From positions 3,596,001 through 3,660,000 of the forward strand of contig JBANDB010000002.1 in NCBI GenBank assembly GCA_037576215.1: a DNA stretch of 64,000 bases, given 5' to 3'. Positions 35,900 through 46,568 of this stretch are shown here, in pieces. The position numbers and the translations under genes were made by a program. Every line of letters begins with the position of its first letter. Within the stretch, counting starts at the first letter, position 1. Source of the stretch: Armillaria gallica (taxonomy: Eukaryota > Basidiomycota > Agaricomycetes > Agaricales > Physalacriaceae). The notes under the pieces were generated by a model. That model searched no databases and had not been told where the DNA came from. It saw only the letters and a program-made list of their open reading frames with translations.

Positions 35900-37759
35900 A
35901 TGGCCGCAGCGGTGTCTTCAAACGAGAAATTCACAGTTGTTGAGAAAGATGATGTAGAAACTGCGAGTGCTAATGAGGTACTTCGACAACACGATTCTTT
36001 GGCAAGTGTTGACGTTGTATATTGCAAGGACACTCCCGAACTCGACGCCTTGGCTAACAAGAAGCTGGTCTGGAAGATGGACTTGCGTATAGTGCCTCTG
36101 TCAGCGTTCATATACTTGCTATGTAACATCGATAGATCGAATATCGGTACGATTTCTGCTTGAGAACATGACCCTTTCAAAACTCATATCATATCCAGGT
36201 AATGCCAAAATCATGAACAAGGAAGAAGGACACGACCTTTTGACGGAGACTAGACTTACCAGCAAGCAATACACGTTACTAGTTTCCTCGAGCTTTCTCC
36301 CTTGCTTTGCTCATGATCATTCAGGATTGCGCTCACGATATTCTTCCTAGCATATGCTCTCTTTGAAGTTCCATCGAACATTTTACTGAAACGATTACGG
36401 CCTAGTGTGAGGAATAAGATGTTTCCTTCGACTCATGTCGCAACTAATCGGCTTCCAGAGGTGGATTGCAACTCTCATGTTTATCTGGGGTGCTATCACG
36501 GTTGGTTTGGGAGGGGTCACCAATTACGCAACTCTGACTACCGTTCGGTTCCTGCTTGGTGCCTTCGAAGCCGGTAGGGACCCCGGCGTAGTTTTCGTTC
36601 CACTCAGCTGATGCCTCGCCCCACAGGCTTGTTCCCAGGTTTGGTCTATTATGTGACGTTCTGGTACAGACCAGAAGAGCGATCTTTCCGTGTCGCCCTC
36701 ATACTGGCTTCCGCTACGCTGGCAGGAGCCTTTGGTGGCGCGATTGCTTATGGGATTGCGAATATGGAAGGAAGCAGTGGCCTCTCTGCCTGGAGATGGC
36801 TGTTTATTTTGGAGGGAATTCCATCCGCTGTTCTAGCTTTCCCAATCTGGTTTTGCCTCCCTGATTATCCGGAGACAGCGTCTTGGTTGTCGCCAGAGGA
36901 GAAGGCCCTTTCAACGGCGCGTCTCAAGGACAGCTCAAAATCTTCTGGTAGAGGCCTATCTTGGCGGGATGTCACATCAACTTTGACAGAGTGGCGCTTA
37001 TGGATCCATTTCTTAGTTAGTGCTGATGGTCTGACAGAGGAGACAGCGATACTGACTACAAGAAAGATATATTTCGGAATCTCAGCTCCGTTCTCCAGCA
37101 TGTCACTCTTTGCTCCCACCATTGTAACTGGTTTAGGCTACACCTCGTTGCGTGCCCAACTGATGACCGTACCACCTTACGCCGTGTCTTGGGTGTTCTC
37201 AATCTTGATTGGATATACCGCAGACCGGCTGAATCGGTGGGCTTTCCTATACACTCTATCCTGTGAAATATTCTAAGGGATATTCTATATCTAGCCGAGG
37301 TCTTTTCTCTGCAGTCTTTGCTGCTATTGGAGCCATAGGATTTATTGCTTCTGCCACACTTCCACAAGATGCGTACAAAGTGAATACCTCGTCTTGTTAC
37401 CAAACAACAAATCTAAGGCTTGCCTGCAGAGTCGATACGGCACACTTATTATCGCATGTGCCGGGGCTTTCTCGTGTATACCGCCTTTATTAGGGTGGCT
37501 GTCCTGCAACATGCGCTCCACTGCTACAACAGGGCTTGCGGTGGCGTTGAATATTTCGTTCGGCGCTCCTGGACAAATTGTCGGGGTTTGGATCTATAAG
37601 AGCGAAGAAGCCTCAAAGGGCTATCCAACAGGACATTGGACGAATGCTGCACTTTTGATTTTTGTATCAGCAGGTTGCATTGGGCTGCACTTGTTGTATA
37701 AGTCGAGGAATCAAAGAATTAGGGAGAACAGTTCTCCAGAGCCATTGTGGAAGCTCTAG
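35900..37759 (+). CDS. MFS permease, Dal5/allantoate-permease-like (ACS family)
   Basis: A plasma-membrane anion:cation symporter; relatives carry allantoate, nicotinate, pantothenate or other organic anions. The start at 35900 gives MAAAVSSNEKFTVVEKDD. Characteristic pieces are WKMDLRIVPLSAFIYLLCNI-DRSNIGNAK, IALTIFFLAYALFEVPSNIL, RFLLGAFEAGLFPGLVYYVT, WYRPEERSFRV, WRWLFILEGIPSAVLAFPIW, CLPDYPETASWL and LAVALNISFGAPGQIVGVW. Introns are about 50 nt. One donor is the less usual GTTACT, which restores QYTIALTIFF. No frameshift was seen. The substrate cannot be predicted. Its 3' flank is followed within 150 bp by the MITE. Confidence 0.88.
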
Positions 37760-37909
37760 GACGTGATCATGGTGATACAATGTTACTTAGTAGTAAATAT
37801 ATAGTACCGGCATTACAGTTTACAAAAACCAATGTTACATGTCTCTAGAAATGAACACCTTGATATTCCCAACCTTTGCTTGCAGCCACAGTTGTTTTCA
37901 GATACTCTA

Positions 37910-37945
37910 TGGAGCGAACCACTTAGTCACCACCAAAAAGTGACA
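37910..37945 (+). repeat. left terminal inverted repeat of the MITE
   Basis: 36 bp; it differs from the right arm only at its positions 2 and 30. Confidence 0.92.
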
Positions 37946-38225
37946 GTCGCCAATTTGGTCCAAAATTTTTTCAAACCCAAATCAGCCTGAAAAGTCGATT
38001 GCCGAAGGCGAAAAAAAATCTTGAAAAGTGTGACATACCGTGACCAGAGTCACATTCCCTGCCATTTTGTGACACTCCCGCCAAATCGAGATGAGCCTAG
38101 TAAAATATCTCCATCAATTTTGACCCAATCGAAAATTCCTCTAGAGGATTGGTTCCTTTCATCAATTGGTGCATTTCTACAAGAGGGATTTTTTCTCCGG
38201 TCACTTGTGACCACTACAGAAACTT

Positions 38226-38261
38226 TGTCACATTTTGGTGGTGACTAAGTGGTTCGCTCTA
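38226..38261 (-). repeat. right terminal inverted repeat of the MITE
   Basis: Inverse copy of 37910-37945; followed by TA at 38262-38263. Confidence 0.92.
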
Positions 38262-38282
38262 TAGCCAGTTGTCCGGCTTCCA

Positions 38283-38985
38283 CTAGTGCGAATAATCACG
38301 AGAAGGATTGTCAGTGAAGTACCAGTTCTTGATGTTGATGTAAGCGCGACTGCCTGTGTGGTAGAACACTTCTTCGACGACCATCGCTGTGCGAGAGATC
38401 CTCTGTGGTCTGGAAAGTGGCGGGAAGCGGAAGTCGTAGTCTTCAAGAAGCTTCGGGTAATCACGGCTGTGCAGAGCATGGGTTTTATCTGCAGCTACGT
38501 TTCGGAACTCATCGAGCGAGAGGATATTCATGTCCTTGACACGAAAGGCAGCGCGTGCCTTTGTCATGGGAGCGATGTTCGGAATGACGACAAGGTTCAC
38601 TAAGAACGCGGGCCCGGGGGTTGGGACATCGTATACAACACCTGATGGAGGAGCATCGCGGTAACCCAGCGCTGTCGTGAGGAATATAGACATTAGAGCG
38701 CGGTAAGTCTGTGTCCACTTGTCCTGATGATTATGATTCAGTCTCCAAGAAGGACACGGGAGAAATTTTAGGTACATGCATAGGACCTATGGCCGAAAAG
38801 GGAACCATGGAGTGCGTTCCAGGAATGGGAGGGCTCGCTCGATATGTACTCGTCCAGTTCCTGCGCAGACGCCCTGTTTTTTTTTACGATGGCTTTGCAA
38901 ATGGGTTTATGAATATGCCAATTGGAGATTTCTGTTCAGCAACATGAACAGCCAGACACCCGTAACCCAATAGACGACATACGGC
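38283..38985 (-). CDS. poorly preserved gene, unknown, with an N-terminal membrane segment
   Basis: A minus-strand gene begins about 22 bp beyond the MITE on its 3' side. The candidate start near 38976 gives MPYVVYWVTGVWLFMLLNR, a membrane segment. A middle piece, ASAQELDEYISSEPSHSW, is in another frame near a run of nine T (38877-38885). The last exon reads WTQTYRALMSIFLTTALGYR, PTPGPAFLVNLVVIPNIAPM, MNILSLDEFRNVAADKTHAL and ends NIKNWYFTDNPSRDYSH. I do not recognise the family. The frames do not all connect by GT-AG introns, so this may be a decayed gene or one hit by homopolymer errors. Confidence 0.5.
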
Positions 38986-39406
38986 ATTGCTGATTGCAGT
39001 ATCTCGCTCTATAGTGTAAATTTAGATCAAAGTTTTGAAGAGAGGCGATTCAAAATCACGCATTTTGCATTGAGAGCACATTTGAAAGCGTGTCAAATTG
39101 TTGGCTTCAGATTTGGAGCAGTTCTGGCAGCATCAATGGAATCAGCGACCTTTCATGTCGGCTCGTCGAAATTACCCACAGCGCATGACCGGAGCTGCAT
39201 AGACGGTTAAAAAATTGCAAGGTAGAGAACAGAAGATTTTAACTGACCTCAGGTTGGGGGTTCCGCTGCTGCGGGGCCTTTGCTCTAGTGACATAATGGT
39301 AGTGGTGCAAAACACTGAAGGCAAGCTCGGGCCGCACCCGGCAACCAATCTGGATCCGAAACTTTTTTGACCAAGCTTTATGTAACCATGCTCGGCAGAG
39401 GCCCCC
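38986..39406. other. intergenic, about 420 nt
   Basis: No credible frame. It holds the upstream regions of two divergent genes, the decayed minus-strand gene and the helicase-nuclease. Confidence 0.45.
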
Positions 39407-41629
39407 ATGTTCTGTAGGCGGCTGAATTTCTTCGCACTCAGGTCTCTTCAGATTCGAAATTCATTCTCGACACGCCTACTTGCCAGTACCCGCTTCTTTT
39501 CCGTCTCTCCTTGTACCCAGGGGCGAATATTTATACCTTCCGTTGGACAGACTGCTGTTGTCAATTATCTCAAGACTCACAATGTCATGGTCTCTGCCCG
39601 CCCGGGGGCAGGAAAAACAGCGACTGCGGAGGCTGTGGTGCAGGCCAATCCCAATACTCCGATAGCTATTGTCACGTACTCGAAGCGGCTGCAACTGGAT
39701 ACCCAAAAACGCTTGCAGAGTTACCCCCTTGTCGATGTCTTCACTTTTCATGGGCTGGCATCGCGCTTCTTTGGAACTCTCATCCACAATGATACCCTTT
39801 TCGCCGACATGCGCAGGTCAGCAACACCCCCAATGTGGATTGACGTTCCACGATATGAGATTGTCATTTTGGACGAACTGCAGGACCTTACGGAGGACCT
39901 ATATTGGCTTACTTGCGCGTTCATCACCTTCTTAACGCAAGTAAGTAGTCGAGCGCCTCAGCTTCTCGTGTTAGGTGATCCACGACAGGCCATTTACGAC
40001 TTTCGTGGGGCCGACCAGCGCTACCTAGAGCTATCATCAGACACTCTTTCTGCCGTATCACCATATGATTGGAGGAGCGCTCAACTCAGCAAGAGTTTTC
40101 GTCTTTCTTGTGAAACGGCCAATTTCATTAATAATGCGTTCCTTGGCGGAGATCCTTACATACAAGGTTCTCATACAGGTCCCAAACCGCTGTACATACA
40201 CGGTAATCTTCAATATCGCATTGCCGAAATCCTGAAATATATTCACCCACTCATCCAAAAATACGGACACGAAAACACTGCCATCCTAGCACCATCCATT
40301 CGCTCTAACAGAGTCGTCAAACTCATCATCCAAAAGCTGTGGCAAAAGTACAAAATTCCAGCTGCGCATGCGATATCGGATGACCAGATGGGACTCGACG
40401 ACGATGTCACACGCGGAAAGATCATTCCGTCCACATATCACCAATTCAAAGGGAGCGAGCGCGATCTTGTCATCGTGCTGGGAGCTGACGCCTCATATTT
40501 CCATTTTATGGCGCGCGACCTACCCGATGACCGTTGTCCAAACGCAACGTTTGTTGCCCTCACTCGCGCCAGAAAGCAGCTCGTGGTCCTCCACTCCCAC
40601 GAATACTCGGCGATGCCATTCGTCGATTGGGCAGCCGTCGAGAGTTGTGCGAATGTCATTAACCTAGAGGATGAACCACCCAAGGCCCAAGACAAACCGG
40701 GGCGTCCTCTCCAAGCAGGATCACTTTTACCGCAGAGAGTCATTGCCACAGACGCAGCAAGACATCTTCGGCAGGAAGTTCTTGATAACATTGTTCGCCA
40801 ACTTGACATCCAGAAGGTCCAACCACCTCTACCTCCCCCCCACTGCATCGATGCGCCTGATAAGGTGCGCACAGACTTCACGAAGGACCATTGGGAGCCT
40901 GTGAGCGACCTCAATGGTCTCGCTGTCACTTTGGATTTCGAATATTGGCTGACAGGAAAGGTGGCTGCATTCATGAAATCGATAGAACGTCTCCGGGGAA
41001 AGAAAAACTTAGAAGATGACACCTATCGTGCCATCTGGCTATCGAAGGAGGCCACACATTATGACGCGAACGTTTCGGGTTTCAAATCTCGCTGGCTTCA
41101 GATGGTGTATAAGGGTCACAAATTTGACTGGATGGTTCCCTACCTTGCAGCATCCACCAAACGTCTTTCGGAGCAATTCTCAGAGTACAGCCGTTCCACG
41201 CTTGCCAGAAACCTCACCATGGAAAAACCGCTGGAACAGCGCCTGAGCATTGACAACCAGATTACCAGGATCGTAGGCAGGGCAGACATGATTCACTCGA
41301 GGGATAAAGGGCGGGATGTGACGATTTGGGAGGTCAAGTTCGTAACGACGCTCTCCCATGAACATGTCATTCAGACGGTTATCTATGGATACTTGTGGGC
41401 TATGGCGCATCAAGACAAACCATTTCCTCGCCTCGTTCTTTACAATGTCAAAAACGACGAGAAATGGGAAATCCGCACGACTCTCGAACATGCAAAGCAG
41501 GTCATTGAAGAAGTTCTACGGGAAAAGTACACGTCGAATGGAGAAATACCTACCAATGTGTTTTTGAGACGTTGTGCAGATGTTCGGGAGGAAGTGGCGC
41601 AGCTGTGGCCTGAGGATGAGCATACATGA
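39407..41629 (+). CDS. intronless SF1 (UvrD-like) helicase fused to a RecB-like nuclease, probably mitochondrial
   Basis: One 740-codon exon. Residues 1-40 (MFCRRLNFFALRSLQIRNSF...) are Arg/Phe/Ser-rich with few acids, as in mitochondrial leaders. SF1 motifs follow: Q-motif Gln about 48, Walker A RPGAGKT (65-71), DELQD (156-160, the DExx box), GDPRQAIYDFRG (190-201), SFR with Arg 232, YHQFKGSERDLVIVLGAD (344-361) and VALTRARKQL (383-392). The C-terminal third shows a PD-(D/E)xK signature: GRAD (Asp 627), WEVK (Glu 642, Lys 644) and QTVIY (Gln 656, Tyr 660), the last matching the Q-x3-Y motif of RecB nucleases. The order resembles AddA/RecB-type helicase-nucleases, though shorter. Unlike every other gene of this size here, it has no intron. 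The likely role, by inference, is processing of DNA ends or damaged DNA, perhaps in mitochondria. Confidence 0.87.
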   Translation: MFCRRLNFFALRSLQIRNSFSTRLLASTRFFSVSPCTQGRIFIPSVGQTAVVNYLKTHNVMVSARPGAGKTATAEAVVQANPNTPIAIVTYSKRLQLDTQKRLQSYPLVDVFTFHGLASRFFGTLIHNDTLFADMRRSATPPMWIDVPRYEIVILDELQDLTEDLYWLTCAFITFLTQVSSRAPQLLVLGDPRQAIYDFRGADQRYLELSSDTLSAVSPYDWRSAQLSKSFRLSCETANFINNAFLGGDPYIQGSHTGPKPLYIHGNLQYRIAEILKYIHPLIQKYGHENTAILAPSIRSNRVVKLIIQKLWQKYKIPAAHAISDDQMGLDDDVTRGKIIPSTYHQFKGSERDLVIVLGADASYFHFMARDLPDDRCPNATFVALTRARKQLVVLHSHEYSAMPFVDWAAVESCANVINLEDEPPKAQDKPGRPLQAGSLLPQRVIATDAARHLRQEVLDNIVRQLDIQKVQPPLPPPHCIDAPDKVRTDFTKDHWEPVSDLNGLAVTLDFEYWLTGKVAAFMKSIERLRGKKNLEDDTYRAIWLSKEATHYDANVSGFKSRWLQMVYKGHKFDWMVPYLAASTKRLSEQFSEYSRSTLARNLTMEKPLEQRLSIDNQITRIVGRADMIHSRDKGRDVTIWEVKFVTTLSHEHVIQTVIYGYLWAMAHQDKPFPRLVLYNVKNDEKWEIRTTLEHAKQVIEEVLREKYTSNGEIPTNVFLRRCADVREEVAQLWPEDEHT

Positions 41630-41869
41630 GGGGGACAACTTGTTTACAATATCCAATATTTTTATAGAGTGACAATCGATACTGGTTATGAATCATCGCC
41701 GTCGGCGAGCGCCCACATGTAGTAAACCGCTTTTGGAGTCATGAGCAAAGGGAACTCAGATGGGCTGAAGGCATACCAAGACTTCTATAAGGCTTCCAAG
41801 TAGCTGTAAGACCTTCCATTTCTGCAGGAGTAAGCAAGGCACCCCTTGACCAGCTTTTAGAAATCGTGT

Positions 41870-43402
41870 TCATGTCAAGGCATTGAATGCGACGTACTTG
41901 ATCTTTTTCTTCCCATCGAGTCGAGCTTTCAAAGCGGCTACAGTGAGACCTTCGGGTAGAGGCTCTGGCACAAACGAGGTATTTTGCACTTTGTGAAGAG
42001 TCCTGTTTATTGATGGAGTGAACGCGGGAGGCAGGGCAGGTGCTCCATTATCAGTCTTGGGTGTGGATGGTAAACCTCCCGGTGGCGCTGAAGAAACGTC
42101 AGGAGTCAATGGTCTTTCTATGTCCGCCACGGAAGTGGTTTTGTCGTTTTCCTCTTCGGACTGTGCCTTCGTTTTCTTCTTAGGCTTGGATGGCCTACTC
42201 TCGTTTTTCTTATCAGATAACGTATAGTTATAAGTGGGTGAATGCAGGGACAGGAACCATCGTATCACTCCACGCTGGACGCCCAGGTCACCTATACATC
42301 GTCGTTAATAAACCGCTAAACCGCTCAGTGATAGTGCGGTCCTCACCAACGGGCAAAATGTTAGGTCGTCGGAGAGAGAAAATTGCAAACATATCAACTG
42401 AGAAAAAAGGAAGTCATGAACCCGAGCCTTAAAATCAACAAAATTCGATTTACCAGTCCACTATAATGGAGGAAGCGCCGCTCAGTTAAATCGCAGGGAA
42501 TAACAGGGAATCGAACATACTTTTCCAACACCTTTGACCGCAATTAGCAATTCAAAGAGGTCTTCATCGGTGGCTTTTATCAACTTTTCTGTCGACAAAC
42601 GCCCATCCGCAAATCTACTTGCGAGATCTTGAACTACAAGATGGCAGTCTCGATTACCTCGGGTTGACCGTATTGAAACGGAAAGACAAACCATATTCCC
42701 CCTTGCGTCCACTAAGACCCGCGGAACGGAGCATGGAAGGATCTGTAGCAGCCACCTGCTCAGGGCTTGGGAAAAAGGATGTTGCAGAGTTGTCGCTGTC
42801 AAGGGTTACCTCAATGACCACAGATGCCTTATCATGAACTGCACAAACGTGTAATCCGCGACATTCTCAGGGAGAGATGGGTCATATATCCGTTTGAACT
42901 TGTGATTGATAGAACGGGCAGCCTTCCAGGATATTTGTTGCGCTCTACGAAGTGTTAGGGCGCTGACGTATCAAATGGCTGGACAACATGAATACATTAT
43001 GGAGGTTGCGAGAGATCTGGGCAATGTTATAATAAGTTTCCCCTTGGGTTAAGAGAAAGAGAAGTAAAAGTACCTAAATGGGTGTACTTGTTCAAGGACC
43101 TCGAAAGGTGTACATTTCAGCTTGCCAAAAACGTCTTCAAACCGGGGATCTGCGCTGATGAGGTGCTGTTTCGCATCCTCAAAAGAGAACGAGAGCTGTG
43201 CTGGTATCAACACTGGTTCTGCGCCAGAGCTTGATGGCACGACAGGTAATATTTGCTGCTCTACAGCTTCTTGTACCGTCTTGGCTTTCTTGGCCTTGTC
43301 CTTGGTTGATGTAGGTGCTTTGCGTTTCGTTGCCGTCTGTACGGTCTCTGGAGGTGCACTACTGGCTAGAGAACGCGTTGAGGAACGTGTCACTGCAGGC
43401 AT
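41870..43402 (-). CDS. MAG1: 3-methyladenine DNA glycosylase (HhH-GPD)
   Basis: Removes alkylated purines in base excision repair. The start at 43402 gives MPAVTRSSTRSLASS, followed by a basic linker (KRKAPTSTKDKAKKAK) that may be a nuclear signal. The glycosylase fold is seen in PQVHPFR-type and SLQAQISWKAARSINHKF blocks, SAGLSGRKGEYV, and DEDLFELLIAVKGVGKWTVD. This last piece is the helix-hairpin-helix, followed by FSLRRPNILPVGDLGVQRG, where the Asp in VGDLG is catalytic. The C-tail is long, Pro/Lys-rich and ends LKARLDGKKKIKYVAFNALT. The introns join in frame. It starts close to the divergent Pbi2-like gene, so the two may share a promoter. Confidence 0.88.
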
Positions 43403-43649
43403 TATGAATCTTGATGAGGAAAACCGAACAAATTTCAACATCCCTGTTCAGGAATATCACGTCTCCAATTTATACCGCTCTGTAAGCCGCAGCGGAACCG
43501 ATGAGTCATTGTTCCTCGAAAATGCCGCCCAGAATATACGTGGCTGTGTTGCTGTAAAGCTCCGTTATATAAGTACCACCACCATACGTCGGTTTCTTCC
43601 CCACATCCGCAGACTTTCTTCTATCAGTTCCCCTACATCTCGCACAGAT

Positions 43650-44088
43650 ATGGCATCCAGTAAGTATTCTCGGATCGAGTCTGCGTATTTACTAAAGAGA
43701 TCCATCATTACAGAATACATCGTCATGTTCAAGGACAATGTCTCTGAAGATCAGATCAAAGAGTACGCTGCACAGGTGAACAGTGGAGGTATGTTCCTTT
43801 ATCGATTAGCCCGCCCTCAGCGCTCACCCTAGGCTCTTGTAGGAGGAGAAGTAACCCAGATGTATGGTATCATACCTGTACGTATCAAGGACCATCGATT
43901 TGCTTTAGAAGACCCTGAGGTTCTTTTCCAGGGGTTCGCCGCCAAGATTACGGACGACCAGCTACAGCAATTCCAGTCCCTTCAAGGCAATATCATCGAG
44001 TCCATCGGTGTGTTCAATTCGTCTCTGTTGCTCCATCTCGGGCTCATCTATGATGTCAGAGCCTGACCAGATTGTCACGACCCAGTAA
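43650..44088 (+). CDS. PBI2: Pbi2-type inhibitor (peptidase inhibitor I9)
   Basis: A small cytosolic inhibitor of subtilisin-like proteinase B; also a vacuole-fusion factor in yeast. The protein, about 74 residues, runs MASKYIVMFKDNVSEDQIKE, YAAQVNSGGGEVTQMYG, FAAKITDDQLQQFQSLQ and IIESIEPDQIVTTQ. This is the classic I9 fold without a protease attached. Its five coding exons are tiny: about 43650-43659, 43714-43788, 43843-43877, 43932-44007 and 44060-44088. The first holds only ten coding bases. All joins are in frame. Confidence 0.9.
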
Positions 44089-44438
44089 ATATACTCGCTA
44101 CTGTATATGTTTAGCTATCCTTGTACCAACTAACGGACTTCATATTGAATGTTGTAAACATTATGCTTAACTTCTACTTTGCTCTCGGAACATCAATTCA
44201 CGCAAATTCCAAGTCATGCTAAGTCCGTTCTTGGTAATGTAATTATGCTACTACTGTAAGTGATGAATATTTGAATCCCTGTATACTGAAAGTGAAATGA
44301 TAAACCTAGGTATGGGTAAACACTATGCGATGGTATCAACTCGTTCATTGTCATTCATAATCGTACTGATATCGTGATCATTGCTCATAAGAAGTCATCG
44401 AAGAGAGAGGCGAAGAAAAAATGAACCGCAAGTGCATA
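44089..44438. other. convergent 3' region, 350 nt
   Basis: AT-rich spacer between the Pbi2-like gene and the convergent membrane-protein gene. No frame is convincing. Confidence 0.5.
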
Positions 44439-46370
44439 CTACACCATAGGTGTGACCAGGGCAGCAGGCGATGTACGAGGAGCGATGGATTCTGGAGAAG
44501 GGGACGACGTAGTGGCCATGACTTTCGAGACCAGATGTGTTGCTGCCGTCTTGGGCTTCTCGGGTGTATCAGCAGCCGTGATTGTGACAACGGGCAAAGG
44601 AACGGGCGTTGCGGAAGGCTCTTGACTTGGGGGCTAGGAAGTGCTGGCGGGATGGGACTTATTTCTGACTCGTCTTGCTCCGATTCCGAATCCTCTTGCG
44701 GTGATGCATCTACCGAAGACTTTAGGCCGGCAGGAGGCGGGTTAAAATCCCACGGTCGTGGCACCTATATATATCTGAGGGAGAATAGCAAACCCGGGGC
44801 AGAAGACTTACCATGGCCGCAGGCATAATCCTATGCGCTGTGTTAGTGAAGAAGACAATGGCTAGGCTCATGAACGCACCAAGTTGCAGCACAGACGACC
44901 CCGCGGCCTTTATCCTGGGCTTTGATGGTGTTGAATTCATAGTCAACGAATTGAGAGATGTATCTAACGAAAGGCAGGATCTCTCGTGCACCATTGTTGA
45001 CCAACGCCAGGGCAGACATGAAATTGACAATGGCATTGGATATCGAGTGAGCGCTCTGAATTGTTGTGAGGATTCGAGTACCGGATAAGAACAGAACAAA
45101 AGACTTACACCCAGATAAGCTAGCGTTGGAGGAGGGAGTGCGACCTCAAGGCCCCACCAGTCTGGAATGGGTGAGAAGAATAATCGATGCAACGGGAAAT
45201 AAACGCGTACAAGTCAAAACAGACATCCTGTCGGTGGGAGGATACACGCCTTGAGAATAATGGTAAGCCAGAGAACAGTTAGACGCTTTGAATCACACAC
45301 CTGTATGATCAGGAAGTACTGCTTTGCCTGTTGCATATCCTAGTTCCATCAGCTGTGGAGTTATCTGTTGTATACCATTGAGAATTGTTTCAGCCGTGGG
45401 AAGTGCTCCAGCCAAGAGACCCTCCCCATCACCCGGTTGACCCAACCCAAGGTCGGGGGACCGAATAAGATCGACGATGTGCATGTCGTCAAACATTTGG
45501 GATAACTTGTCGGCTGATGCTGCGGCTACGCTGAACTCGCCGAACGCCTGTTTCCCTGACACCCCGACGTCGGAATTGATGCGAGCAAAGTGAAGTTCGT
45601 CCTCCTGCTCATCAGTGTTGGCGAGGCAGACAGCACGTATAGGGCCCTTCTTCCGACGCGGAGGTGGCGACACCTGGGCGGCCAGGTCCTCAACTGAGAG
45701 GTCACGGAGGTGCGCGATGACTTTGTTGGCGGTCTTGGGCTTCATGAGCTCAGACTTGACCTGACTTACCAGAGGCTTTGCCGGAGAGCCCTTTGCTGAT
45801 TTGCCACCCTGCCCAACGATAAGAGCGCGTACAACCTCCGCCGACTGCTTGGCCCGCTTGTCTGACCTCGCCTTGGACGACGATAGGAAATGCTTGGACA
45901 GTGCCGCCGACGACGCATCGACCTTCTTCTCGTGTTCCTCCGTAGCCGATAGTGAACGCTTGTGGTCGGAATGGTTACGACGGCGTCGCGCAAACGGATG
46001 GAATGATAACTGTCGGCGCTTCTTCGTCCGAGGGGGTGCCGTCTCTTCCATCGGAAAAGGCGAGATCTCCACTGTCAACTCCTCGCTTGACATCACATGG
46101 GCCGATACGGACTGCGGGCTACCCGTCTGGTATTCGGAATTCTGGCTGATGGGTAAAGGTCCGGGGGATTCGGCTTGGGCGACCTGCGACGACTCCTGGT
46201 CATCGATGACGACGATGGTCTGGGACTTGGAAGAGTAGTGGAAGTAAGTCAGGAAGCCCATGGCGTTGGAGACGACGAGGAGGACAGTGGGGAGGAGGGC
46301 CATCCGGCCCAAGGGCCTTTTTGATGCTTCTGTGAAGAAGGGCCGTGGGAATGTTTTCGCCCGCCGACAT
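44439..46370 (-). CDS. single-pass membrane protein with a long disordered region, unknown
   Basis: I do not recognise a named family. The start at 46370 gives MSAGENIPTALLHRSIKKAL. Near 46306-46310 the frame slips one base, and the protein goes on as RMALLPTVLLVVSNAMGFLT, a membrane anchor. A basic, Ser-rich stretch follows (KKRRQLSFHPFARRRRNHSD). The C-terminal half has conserved-looking blocks: TAETILNGIQQITPQLMEL, MSVLTYWWGLEVALPPPTLA, SISNAIVNFMSALALVNNGA and REILPFVRYISQFVDYEF. After PWDFNPPPAGLK and an acidic patch the frame slips again in a run of five C (44629-44633), and the true end is probably TPMV with a stop at 44439-44441. Topology suggests an N-terminal signal anchor. Confidence 0.62.
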
Positions 46371-46568
46371 ATTCGGAATAGGAAAATTGCTCAGCACTGC
46401 ATAATTCTTTGCTCATGCGAACCCCACGGTCATGTCTGTAATTATAACAGTCTGTTCCCCTCAAATAGAGGAATTCGGATTGTCGTCCATGATTCACTTC
46501 TCTTGCCCACCTTGACCTGGATTTCTGTGGTCTCCCCTTCGGAAGCAGCCTCCGCTAAATTAGTCTCG

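Larger units (their letters stand above)
37910..38261. mobile_element. 352-bp MITE with 36-bp terminal inverted repeats and TA target duplication
   Basis: The two ends are inverted copies of each other: 37910-37945 and 38226-38261 match at 34 of 36 positions (core GAGCGAACCACTTAGTCACC). TA flanks both sides (37908-37909 and 38262-38263), the target duplication of Tc1/mariner elements. The inside has no transposase frame, so the element is non-autonomous. GTGAC/GTCAC words recur inside, for example near 38029-38075 and 38200-38215. Because the two ends are nearly identical, the insertion is probably young. Confidence 0.93.

Noticed and set aside
38021..38248. 75-codon frame inside the MITE
   Set aside because: Entirely within the element and unlike any transposase; the element is too short to be autonomous.
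39476..39787. minus-strand frame opposite the helicase start
   Set aside because: Overlaps the leader and Walker A region of a clearly coding frame; no independent support.
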